This document shows, in pieces, positions 56,171-64,000 of a DNA stretch of 64,000 bases. Made by a program: the position numbers and the translations under genes. Within the stretch, counting starts at the first letter, position 1, and each line of letters starts with the position of its first letter. Source of the DNA: Nitrosomonas sp. Nm84 (lineage in GTDB: Bacteria; Pseudomonadota; Gammaproteobacteria; Burkholderiales; Nitrosomonadaceae); the NCBI RefSeq assembly GCF_003201565.1, contig NZ_QJJP01000004.1:1-64000 (forward strand), given 5' to 3'. Under the pieces are notes generated by a model. That model was not told where the DNA came from. It did no database searches and worked only from the letters and a program-made list of their open reading frames with translations.

Positions 56171-57790
56171 ATGATTATGGCTACAGAATTACGATATAAA
56201 GAGAATTCATCGTGCATTGGTGATGTTGCATCGACAAAGAAAAGGCCGACAACCTCCACCAAAGAAAATCTGTTAAATGCGATGAGTGACGATCCAAATC
56301 TTCCGTCATTGGGTGGATCCATCTCTTATATTATTCAATTATCTTCGTCGGAAGACGAGTCAATACGACAATTGTCGCATTTTATATTGTCGGATGTTTC
56401 ATTGGCGCAGAAAATTTTAAGCTTGTCCAATTCGATAACTTTTCGTACCAGTTCTACGCAAGCAATTACCAGCATCACTAAGGCAATCTTTCTGCTTGGT
56501 TTTGATACTGTTAGGACGTGCGCGCTAGCCATACTATTGGTTGATGGTATGATGTCGGGTAAGCGCGCAGAGTATGTGCGTACCGAATTGATCCATGCGC
56601 TGGCGGCTAGCATGATAGGCCGGGAACTTGCTAGGCATAGTCAATTTAAGGATGGCGAAGAAATCGCCGTGGCTGCGCTATTTAAAAATATAGGTCGATT
56701 ACTGCTCGCCGCACACGATCACGATAAATACGAAGCGATGATGGCTTGCATCGAACAAGGTACACACACGCCAGAGCAAGCATCGATGCATGTGTTGGGT
56801 TTCAGTCTTAGTGATTTTACAGAAACGATTCTGGAAAAATGGAATATTCCGGCTATCATTATTCAAGCAATTAAGAATAAATCCGCGGGCACCTTGAACG
56901 CCCCGAAGAATAAACAGGAATGGATGCAACAAGCTACTGAATTGAGTGATAAAGCAGTACCGCTGATCGTTAAGGCCGGTGAATCAGGAAATTTGGAGCT
57001 GGAAAATAAATTGCTTGTACGGTTTGGTAAAGCGCTTGATCTCAGCAAATCTAAGCTGGACTTATTGATCAACGATGCAGCAGAAGAAGCTGCTGCGCTA
57101 CAAGTCAATGCAAATCTATTGCCGGCTGTGAAAAATGGCAAAATCAGCGCAGATATGAAAGATATAGAACTGCATTTACATGATGGTGAAGATGTATTAG
57201 CTGAGCTGATACTTATGGATACCGCTGCCGATGATGTGCAAGTTGTTCAACGCTATCCCAGTGGTAAACCGCATAATGCCTCTGTATTATTATCGGTAGC
57301 GGTTCAAGATGTTGCAGAAATGATGGTCGCCAATAATTACAAGCTCAGCGAGTTGATCATGTTGATTCTTGAACATTACTATACTAGTCTGGGTTTTCGC
57401 TTTGTCACACTCTGTTTAAGGGACGAGCAGAAACATCAATACCGGGCACGTAGCTCCATAGGAAGGAATGACCCTGAATATCTAAATGCCTTCTGCTTCC
57501 CGGCGATTCTGTCAACGGATTTGTTTTATCTTGCGATGGCGAGAGACATTGATTTATTTATTTCAAATGCTGTAGAGCCTAAGGTTCGAGAATTACTGCC
57601 GCCTTGGCACCAAAATTTATTACCAGACACGCGTAGCTTTATTGTGCTTCCCTTGACTTTCAATAAAAAACCTATTGGATTTATCTATGCCGATCGTGAA
57701 TTTGCTGCACCCGAAGGGATAACACCTGAAGAAACAAGGCTCATCAAGACGTTAAAAGGGCAAATATTGACAGCTTTAAACTTGAAATAA
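56171..57790 (+). CDS. HDOD-domain protein with C-terminal GAF-like domain
   Basis: This 539-residue protein has an HDOD domain (about 40-230: LPSLGGSISYIIQLSSSEDESIRQLSHFILSDVSLAQKILSLSNS...IGRLLLAAHDH). This is a degenerate HD fold found in signalling proteins, without clear metal-binding HD residues. The region about 385-535 is GAF-like (LSELIMLILEHYYTSLGFRFVTLCLRD...IVLPLTFNKKPIGFIYADREF). No catalytic site is visible, so an adaptor or sensor role, often in c-di-GMP or stress signalling, is likely. It is followed 25 bp later by gmk. Confidence 0.8.
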   Translation: MIMATELRYKENSSCIGDVASTKKRPTTSTKENLLNAMSDDPNLPSLGGSISYIIQLSSSEDESIRQLSHFILSDVSLAQKILSLSNSITFRTSSTQAITSITKAIFLLGFDTVRTCALAILLVDGMMSGKRAEYVRTELIHALAASMIGRELARHSQFKDGEEIAVAALFKNIGRLLLAAHDHDKYEAMMACIEQGTHTPEQASMHVLGFSLSDFTETILEKWNIPAIIIQAIKNKSAGTLNAPKNKQEWMQQATELSDKAVPLIVKAGESGNLELENKLLVRFGKALDLSKSKLDLLINDAAEEAAALQVNANLLPAVKNGKISADMKDIELHLHDGEDVLAELILMDTAADDVQVVQRYPSGKPHNASVLLSVAVQDVAEMMVANNYKLSELIMLILEHYYTSLGFRFVTLCLRDEQKHQYRARSSIGRNDPEYLNAFCFPAILSTDLFYLAMARDIDLFISNAVEPKVRELLPPWHQNLLPDTRSFIVLPLTFNKKPIGFIYADREFAAPEGITPEETRLIKTLKGQILTALNLK

Positions 57791-57814
57791 ATACAGACTC
57801 GATATTGATATAAA

Positions 57815-58432
57815 ATGATTAAAACTGCAGGTTGTTTATTCATTATTAGCGCGCCTTCCGGTGCCGGAAAGACCAGTCTGGTCAGGGCATTGCTTCAGTT
57901 AGATACCCATCTCAGCCTATCGGTTTCGCATACTACGCGCCTGCCGCGTTCGGAAGAAATGGATGGCAAGGACTATCATTTTGTGGATAGCGATACATTT
58001 CGGAAGATGCTGATCAATGGAGAATTTCTGGAGAGCGCGGAAGTGTATGGCAATCTGTATGGCACTTCACAACAATGGATCAACGAAGCTATCGCATCTG
58101 GGCAGGATATCTTGCTTGAAATAGACTGTCAGGGTGCAAAACAGGTGCGCCAGATTTTTCCTCAATCAACAGCTATTTTCATTCTTCCTCCATCAATCGA
58201 AACCCTGGCTACGCGCTTAAAAACACGGGCACAAGATAATTCAGAAGTGATTCAGAAACGGCTTGCTGCAGCACGTGAGGAAGTCAGTCATATCGGTGAG
58301 TTTGATTATGTTATTATTAACAGCAAACTGGAAGAAGCGCTGAGTGATCTGATTTGTATCATCAAGGCGGAGCGCTTAAGTAAAGATCGGCAAGTGGTAA
58401 AATATCAATCACTCATTACCCAGCTATTGTAA
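57815..58432 (+). CDS. gmk: Guanylate kinase
   Basis: This 205-residue protein has the P-loop [16 protein letters not shown], then [32 protein letters not shown] and [12 protein letters not shown]. It phosphorylates GMP to GDP. It is followed by rpoZ and spoT as in most proteobacteria. Confidence 0.97.
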   Translation: MIKTAGCLFIISAPSGAGKTSLVRALLQLDTHLSLSVSHTTRLPRSEEMDGKDYHFVDSDTFRKMLINGEFLESAEVYGNLYGTSQQWINEAIASGQDILLEIDCQGAKQVRQIFPQSTAIFILPPSIETLATRLKTRAQDNSEVIQKRLAAAREEVSHIGEFDYVIINSKLEEALSDLICIIKAERLSKDRQVVKYQSLITQLL

Positions 58433-58512
58433 GTTTTTATAAAGAATGGCGTAGCTTGCTAATTCTTTGTTGTAAAATCCAATTGTTATTCCTAATATCC
58501 GAGATAAAAACC

Positions 58513-58719
58513 ATGGCACGAATTACTGTAGATGATTGTTTAAAGAGAATTCCTAATCGTTTTGATATGACGCTGGTTGCCACTACGCGCGCCAGACAAT
58601 TGGCTATCGGTTCAGCACCTTTGGTCGAGCCCGCACGCGATAAACCGACAGTTATCGCACTGCGTGAACTGTCACAAGGTAAAATAGGGTTGGATATTCT
58701 CAATCCGAAAAACATGTAA
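58513..58719 (+). CDS. rpoZ: RNA polymerase omega subunit
   Basis: This 68-residue protein begins [31 protein letters not shown], the canonical omega start. The frame opens at 58456 but the family start is 58513. It is the usual partner of spoT. Its stop lies 229 bp before the spoT start, a longer gap than typical. Confidence 0.97.
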   Translation: MARITVDDCLKRIPNRFDMTLVATTRARQLAIGSAPLVEPARDKPTVIALRELSQGKIGLDILNPKNM

Positions 58720-58948
58720 TTGTGCATTCAACATTCTTGAATATGGAATGCATTGATTTGATCTATGTTTTGACTGATAAGAACTGAGTATCAATCAGAC
58801 TATTCGATGCATCGTATCACCACACCGCACCACTAGAACTTGGTTTCGGAAATAAGCAAAAATTACTTGCTTTCATTCCAAGTAGAGATCAGTTCAAGAA
58901 AGAAAGCTTAGAATTTTTCTTAAACAGACCTCTGGTTTGTGATCCACA

Positions 58949-61084
58949 TTGAAAAATACTGATAGCACATCAAAGTCTATGCCTGAAGCAGAACTTCTAT
59001 TTTCCGAGACATCTCAATATCTTAAATCCGAAGATGTTGCTCAGCTTAGAAATGCCTATTTGTTTGGCCAAGGCGCTCATTCCGGGCAGTTCCGCAAATC
59101 GGGCGAACCTTATATCTCGCATCCTTTAGCGGTGGCTAGGATTCTTGGCACTTTACATTTGGATGCACCCACTCTGACGGCCGCGTTATTGCATGATGTC
59201 GTAGAAGATACGGACATCTCCAAAGCCGAAATCAGTGAACGGTTTGGTGAGCCCGTGGCGGAATTGGTGGATGGCGTTTCTAAACTGACCAAAATTGAGT
59301 TCCAGACACAGGAAGAAGCCCAAGCTGAGAATTTTCGCAAGATGCTTTTGGCGATGGCGCGGGATGTTCGGGTGATACTCATCAAGTTGGCTGATCGGTT
59401 GCACAATATGCGCACGCTTGGTGTGATGGACCAAGTAAAACAACGCCGTATTGCCCGTGAAACGCTGGAAATTTATGCACCCATTGCGCATCGTTTAGGG
59501 CTGAATAATATCTATCAGGAATTGCAGGAGCTGGGTTTCCGATATTCCTATCCTCTGCGCTATAAAGTGCTGGTGAAAGCGACCAAAGCAGCGCGTGGTA
59601 ACCGTCGTGAGGTCGTTGGCAAAATTCTTGACGCCATTGATCTCAAGTTAAAAGAGGTGGGGCTGGATGCGGAAGTGACCGGACGTGAAAAACATTTGTA
59701 CAGCATTTACATGAAGATGGTAGATAAGCATTTGTCATTTTCAGAAGTTCTGGATATTTATGGATTTCGTGTCATCGTCAAAGATATTTCTTCATGCTAT
59801 GTCGCGTTAGGTATGCTGCATAGTTTGTACAAGCCGATTCCGGGAAAATTCAAGGATTACATTGCCATCCCTAAGAACAATGGTTACCAATCGTTGCACA
59901 GCACTTTGCTGGGGCCGTTCGGTATACCGATAGAAATGCAGATTCGTACCGCCGAGATGCATCGAATTGCTGAAAACGGCGTGGCTTCACATTGGCTGTA
60001 TAAAAGCTCGGATGACGATTTTGATGATCTGCACCCGGAAACCAGTCAATGGCTGCAGAGCCTAGTGGAAGCACTGAGTGGTTCGACAGATTCTTTGGAA
60101 TTTCTGGAGCATCTTAAAATTGACTTGTTTCCCGGCGATGTGTATGTGTTCACGCCACAGGGAAAAATCATGACGTTGCCAAGAGGATCGACGGCGGTTG
60201 ATTTTGCCTATGCCGTGCATTCCGATGTGGGTAATTGCTGTGTGGCTGCTAAGATCAACGGTGAGAATGCGCCGTTGCGCACCCTATTAAAAACGGGTGA
60301 CCGGGTGGAAATCGTTACTGCACCTTACGCCAAGCCCAATCCCTCGTGGCTCAGTTATGTGGCAACGGGAAGGGCACGTTCGCATATTCGTTATTTCCTG
60401 AAAAACATCCAATACGACGAATCGGTCAAGTTGGGTGAACGCATGCTCAATCAGGCGCTACTGTCTTTTAATATCAATCCGGATACGATTAATGAAACGC
60501 AGTGGGAAAAATTAGTACGCGACAGTGGCGTTAAATCGAAAGATGAATTACTGGCTGAAATGGCTCTGGGCAAGCAGTTTCCTGCTGTCGTGGCAAAACG
60601 CCTGACTTTGCCGCTGGAATCGGTGTCCAATGAGCAAACAGCAGGTCCGATTACGATATTGGGAACTGAAGGATTGACGGTGCAGTTTGCCAAATGCTGT
60701 CGCCCCATTCCAGGCGATGCCATTGTGGGGATAATTAAAAAGGATCACGGTCTCGTCATTCATACGCATGATTGCGCAATCATAGCCAATAGTCAGAAAA
60801 GCTCGGAAAGTTATCTGGATGTGGCGTGGGGAAAAGATATCACCAGAACCTTTGAAGCTAACATCAAAGTAACGGCAGTAAACAAGCAGGGGGTGTTAGC
60901 CCGGGTTGCCGCCGAAATAGCCAAAGCGGAATCGAATATCGACGACATTGCGATGGAAAGTGATGGGGATTACACGCGAATGCGCTTTATTTTACAAGTG
61001 AATAATCGACACCATCTCGCACAAATTCTGCGCAGCCTGAGACGTATCAAGGATGTTGCCAGAATCATCCGAATTAAAAGTTGA
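58949..61084 (+). CDS. spoT: Bifunctional (p)ppGpp synthetase/hydrolase SpoT
   Basis: This 711-residue enzyme has an HD hydrolase domain (about 30-190; HDVVEDT and KLADRLHNMRTL), a synthetase domain (about 240-370; IPKNNGYQSLHSTL), a TGS domain (about 400-465; VYVFTPQGKIMTLPRGSTAVDFAYAVHSD) and a C-terminal ACT domain (about 640-710). The HD residues are intact, so hydrolase activity is expected. The listed start is TTG 58949; ATG 58979 is an alternative and neither has a strong SD. It controls the stringent response. Confidence 0.95.
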   Translation: MKNTDSTSKSMPEAELLFSETSQYLKSEDVAQLRNAYLFGQGAHSGQFRKSGEPYISHPLAVARILGTLHLDAPTLTAALLHDVVEDTDISKAEISERFGEPVAELVDGVSKLTKIEFQTQEEAQAENFRKMLLAMARDVRVILIKLADRLHNMRTLGVMDQVKQRRIARETLEIYAPIAHRLGLNNIYQELQELGFRYSYPLRYKVLVKATKAARGNRREVVGKILDAIDLKLKEVGLDAEVTGREKHLYSIYMKMVDKHLSFSEVLDIYGFRVIVKDISSCYVALGMLHSLYKPIPGKFKDYIAIPKNNGYQSLHSTLLGPFGIPIEMQIRTAEMHRIAENGVASHWLYKSSDDDFDDLHPETSQWLQSLVEALSGSTDSLEFLEHLKIDLFPGDVYVFTPQGKIMTLPRGSTAVDFAYAVHSDVGNCCVAAKINGENAPLRTLLKTGDRVEIVTAPYAKPNPSWLSYVATGRARSHIRYFLKNIQYDESVKLGERMLNQALLSFNINPDTINETQWEKLVRDSGVKSKDELLAEMALGKQFPAVVAKRLTLPLESVSNEQTAGPITILGTEGLTVQFAKCCRPIPGDAIVGIIKKDHGLVIHTHDCAIIANSQKSSESYLDVAWGKDITRTFEANIKVTAVNKQGVLARVAAEIAKAESNIDDIAMESDGDYTRMRFILQVNNRHHLAQILRSLRRIKDVARIIRIKS

Positions 61085-61164
61085 TTGAGCAGGACTGATT
61101 TACGGTGATGTGGAATCAATTTGCAGGTTTTTTTGTCACACGACACTGATTTTGGAGAAAATGA

Positions 61165-62427
61165 ATGATCCGCCATACACTGATGTTATTTGCACTAAGC
61201 GTTCTGCTGCTACTGGTTGCATGCGCATCTAAAACTCAGGAGAAGAAACCTGTGGATTCGGCGGCTGGGTCAAAGATTGCCACACCTTTTGAGCAGCTAT
61301 CCTTGAAAACATCGGGAAAAACGGTTCTTGAGGATGCCGGAAAATTCATCCTGATTGAGGGCAGCAAGTGCATGCAGCGCGAAAATGGCGCGGAGGCTGC
61401 AACTATTCTGCAATGGATCGAAATGCCTAGCTACGTGGATAATGGCACGGTCGTGCTAAATGGCTGGGATTTGCGTTATCTGCAAAGTGAACGCGAAGTC
61501 AATTCGATGCGTGTTGACATTACGCACAGCAAATTGGTGAAGAATACAGGATCTGCCATGCTGATGTTTGAAGTACAAGGCAAATTGACCGATCAGAACC
61601 ATAAAGACGCGTACGAATTTTGTGTGTTTTATAGCGCATTCGGCTATCACTCAGCCTGGTTTAATGCCACGATAGAGAGCGATTACAGTGGTATTGAGAT
61701 GTCGGCGCTGCAAAATAAAAACCAAGGCGCGGTTGCCACGCTGGAAAATACCGGCAGCAAAGGTACGCTCAAAGGCAACGATGCGATTGCGATCATGCCG
61801 CGCGGATTTGATTTTCAATTCGATGACACCTTTGAATGTAAATGGCGTTTCTCTTCCTGCAAATGGGCGGATCGTGCCGATTACCGTTTGTTGCAGGCTG
61901 CTTACAGCCTGTCCCAAACCGGCATTTCACCTAATCCGGACGGCAGTCCGCACTGGGTTACTCAGACCATTTTTAAGGATAACGCCACACGCACGCACCG
62001 AATTAAAACACGTGCTGCGTTGATTCGCGGCAGCAGCGTCAAATTGCGCCCGGATTTTCTGGCGCTGAATCCGCGCTCGACAAACACCGGCGACTGCCGC
62101 AAAAACTCTGACGGCATTGTCCGCACCCAAACATTCCGTATCAATGACTTACCCTACGATTATGCGGTACCGATGCTGACAGGCTGGGATCTTTCCTACG
62201 AATGCGAAAATCAGCAGGTACAACGAGCTGGCATCTGGATCCATGACATCCATTTTGACCCAAGATCCAGCAGCATGGAATATAAAGTGTCGTCGATTCT
62301 GCGCGACCAAGACGGCGCACCCGGCTTTAATGCTGCGCACCGCATCACGGTACTGGGGCTAAATCGCATACTCCCACCGGCTCAGCGCAGCGCACCGGAA
62401 ATCAATATCAGGATTAGAGGGCACTGA
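61165..62427 (+). CDS. Lipoprotein of unknown function
   Basis: This 420-residue protein has a lipobox in LLLVACASK (lipidated Cys about residue 20). Two similar halves are suggested by ITLIEGSKCMQRENG...VVLNGWDLRYLQSEREVNSMRV (about 50-110) and NTGDCRKNSDGIVRTQ...MLTGWDLSYECENQQVQRAGI (about 305-350), both with GWDL-type repeats, so an internal duplication is likely. No enzyme motif is visible. It lies 80 bp after spoT. Confidence 0.75.
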   Translation: MIRHTLMLFALSVLLLLVACASKTQEKKPVDSAAGSKIATPFEQLSLKTSGKTVLEDAGKFILIEGSKCMQRENGAEAATILQWIEMPSYVDNGTVVLNGWDLRYLQSEREVNSMRVDITHSKLVKNTGSAMLMFEVQGKLTDQNHKDAYEFCVFYSAFGYHSAWFNATIESDYSGIEMSALQNKNQGAVATLENTGSKGTLKGNDAIAIMPRGFDFQFDDTFECKWRFSSCKWADRADYRLLQAAYSLSQTGISPNPDGSPHWVTQTIFKDNATRTHRIKTRAALIRGSSVKLRPDFLALNPRSTNTGDCRKNSDGIVRTQTFRINDLPYDYAVPMLTGWDLSYECENQQVQRAGIWIHDIHFDPRSSSMEYKVSSILRDQDGAPGFNAAHRITVLGLNRILPPAQRSAPEINIRIRGH

Positions 62428-62514
62428 CGGGCAGTCAGCGCATTTAAGGCAAAGCTGGGTTGCTACATTCCAATTTGTTCTCAATTTTCCCGCTGTTGTA
62501 ACCAACGTCTGCCT
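62428..62514. other. Gene-poor stretch with decayed reading frame
   Basis: Between the lipoprotein gene and the M28 peptidase gene (62428-62855) only the remnant at 62515-62790 and a short C-terminal-like peptide on the minus strand (YRLTHKGRRWLQQREN, about 62485-62540, in another frame) are seen. This looks like residual DNA of lost genes. Confidence 0.4.
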
Positions 62515-62790
62515 TTATGAGTCAAGCGATAGCGTTGCGTTGGGCTGCACGGTGTTTCCATCAGACTCGACCACATATCTTGATGAGCGGTTGTAGCGCT
62601 CTTCTTTTTGCGCATCTCCTTTGGCAAGTGCTTCAAAAGTCCTTGAAAAGGAAGTCTTCATTAGTCTATTGAGTGCATAGCTGGCATAGACTTTGATCTT
62701 TGGTTTGTTTGGATTAGAACCAAAATCAAAATCGCGATCCAAAGACTGAATACCATAACAGTTGTTGAGGCTAACCTTAAGCTTATTCAT
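62515..62790 (-). pseudogene. P-loop ATPase N-terminal remnant (degenerate)
   Basis: The 91-residue reading frame starts MNKLKVSLNNCYGIQSLDRDF and has YASYALNRLMKTSFSRTFEALAKGDAQKEERYNR. This resembles the first about 80 residues of an AAA-type ATPase found in defence-like genes, where the family reads YAPNGxMKTSFAKTF. Here the Walker A motif is spoiled (ALNRLMKTS: Gly lost). The frame ends after about 90 codons, so the rest of the ATPase is missing. Identity of the family is from memory of its pattern only. Confidence 0.4.
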
Positions 62791-62855
62791 AACGCGCCCC
62801 TAAGCTCTTCCCTGTTTAATCATTCGACAAAATAGAATATCGAACCATAGCGCCA

Positions 62856-64000
62856 CTAACGTTCAACCAAAATCACCTCAACCGTCTCCACTTTACCATC
62901 CCGCCGATATCGCAGTTCAGTTTTTTCCCCTGCCTTAAGCGTTCTTAAAATATTGGCATACGACGCCAAATCACTAATCGGTTGCCCAGCCAGTTGAGTC
63001 AAAATATCGCCTTGTTGTAGTCCCGCGAGCTGCGCCGGAGAGTCGGGGATGACGCTGTCCACGCGCACGCCGTCGCCTTGGTAGGAGAAGTCCGGCACGG
63101 TGCCGAGGCTGGTTTTGCGTTTGTCTTTGGTTTTTGCTTCTGTGGACTCGTCTTGCGTGTTCTGCGATTGTAAGGTAACGGTCAACGGTTCGATGCGGTT
63201 CGCCAGATATTCGGTAGCTTCCTTGAGGATGGCGGCGACTTTGACCAGTCCGGCGGTGTCGATTTTATCCACGGTGTCGCCGGGAGCGTGGTAATCCTCG
63301 TGTGCGCTGGCGAAAAACTGCACGGCGGGGATGCCGGCTTTGATGAATGCAGCCTGGTCGCTGGAGCCGAAATCATCTTGCACAGCATTAACGGGAATGC
63401 CGGTGACAAAGCCTGCGCCGCGGAAAACGTGCACCAATTCACGCGCACTGCCGGTGCCAAACAGGGTGACCGGATTGTTGCCCAGTCGTCCGACGGTATC
63501 CAGGTTCAGCATGGCCGCAATTTTTTCCACTGGAAAGTCTTTGGTGTTGTTGATGTAATGCTTGGAGCCGAGCAAGCCGGCTTCTTCACCGGTAAACGCT
63601 ATAAAAATGATGGTGCGTTCCGGCTGCCATTTGGGAACGATTTGCCGCGCCAGCTCCAGCATGACGGCGATGCCGCTGGCATTATCGTCCGCGCCGTAAT
63701 GAATTTTTCCTTGGTGGGCTGCGCGGACATCCGGCCAACCCATGCCTAGATGGTCATAATGTGCGCCGATGATGAGGCTTTGCCCGGCGAGTTGCGGATT
63801 GGTACCCGGTAAAATGCCGATGACATTGCGTAATGCGATGTTGCCTTTCGGTGCGCCGACATCCTGTTGCCAGTTCTGAAAATAACTGTTGTCATCACCG
63901 CCCGGCACCAGGTCAATCTGCTGAAATTGCTTGGCGATATAGGTTGCCGCGGTATCCAGTTCAGGGCTGCCGAGTTCGCGCCCCTTGAATGCCGCACTGG
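62856..64000 (-). CDS. M28-family zinc aminopeptidase with PDZ domain (5' end beyond window)
   Basis: The coding frame stays open through the right edge; in-frame codons upstream of the GTG at 63908 read [20 protein letters not shown], the conserved N-terminal part, so the true start is beyond 64000. The M28 metal ligands are visible in [36 protein letters not shown] and [16 protein letters not shown]-terminal PDZ domain ([28 protein letters not shown]) closes the protein. It releases N-terminal residues from peptides, probably in the periplasm. Confidence 0.92.
   Translation of the reverse strand, partial: SAAFKGRELGSPELDTAATYIAKQFQQIDLVPGGDDNSYFQNWQQDVGAPKGNIALRNVIGILPGTNPQLAGQSLIIGAHYDHLGMGWPDVRAAHQGKIHYGADDNASGIAVMLELARQIVPKWQPERTIIFIAFTGEEAGLLGSKHYINNTKDFPVEKIAAMLNLDTVGRLGNNPVTLFGTGSARELVHVFRGAGFVTGIPVNAVQDDFGSSDQAAFIKAGIPAVQFFASAHEDYHAPGDTVDKIDTAGLVKVAAILKEATEYLANRIEPLTVTLQSQNTQDESTEAKTKDKRKTSLGTVPDFSYQGDGVRVDSVIPDSPAQLAGLQQGDILTQLAGQPISDLASYANILRTLKAGEKTELRYRRDGKVETVEVILVER

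Overview
The window looks like a chromosome segment of an ammonia-oxidising betaproteobacterium of the Nitrosomonas type. The left edge carries the first 41 codons of amoC (ammonia monooxygenase subunit C). The housekeeping order ispB < > rplU-rpmA-obgE-proB, ratB-ratA < > smpB, rnr-rlmB-argS-SPOR-dsbA, and gmk-rpoZ-spoT is what one expects in Nitrosomonadaceae. Moderate GC, a PEP-CTERM protein, heme A synthase and many signalling genes fit. The genus is an inference from gene content, not from a database comparison.

Layout. 1-4133 (all minus strand): a membrane-anchored periplasmic protein, a YjfB-like small protein, a PAS histidine kinase and its LuxR-type regulator, then amoC, with a perfect 20-bp palindrome between regulator and amoC. 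4501-7013: a hydrolase-OsmC fusion, Hsp15 and a class II aldolase-like protein. 7115-7191: tRNA-Val. 7192-15914 is accessory: an IS3-family deletion remnant, a c-di-GMP-I (GEMM) riboswitch in front of a subtilisin-like protease, a DUF3467-like protein, a 1311-residue repeat protein ending in a zinc-metalloprotease motif, and an atypical orphan response regulator. 16158-26193: mostly housekeeping (ratBA, smpB, ctaA, pilSR, ispB, rplU, rpmA, obgE, proB). 26241-34783: a DUF1624 membrane protein, a His-rich secreted protein / PepSY / PhoPQ-like two-component cluster, a half-size GDT1 protein, an alcohol dehydrogenase, an acyltransferase and an Old Yellow Enzyme. 35372-41254: a YfiR-fused hybrid kinase, an HD-GYP phosphodiesterase and a convergent TonB-dependent receptor. 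41830-48550: a PEP-CTERM surface protein, a DODA-type dioxygenase, chromate resistance chrBA, secreted and small membrane proteins, and decayed gene pieces. 48777-62427: tRNA-Leu and a housekeeping block (rnr, rlmB, argS, SPOR protein, dsbA, msrA, HDOD protein, gmk, rpoZ, spoT, lipoprotein). The right edge is a partial M28 peptidase.

How the genes may work together. Cyclic-di-GMP is a recurring theme. The riboswitch ties an extracellular protease to c-di-GMP, the HD-GYP protein should degrade c-di-GMP, and its kinase partner carries a YfiR domain that in other bacteria represses a diguanylate cyclase. PilSR and large surface proteins would fit a switch between attached and free life. A second theme is environmental sensing: four kinase/regulator systems plus one orphan regulator lie in 39 kb, one of them directly upstream of amoC.

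A small repeat with 19-bp terminal inverted repeats (about 148 bp) occurs three times (two full, one truncated copy) and looks like a MITE. IS3-family remnants, a decayed DUF4326 piece and a decayed P-loop ATPase piece mark former mobile or defence DNA.
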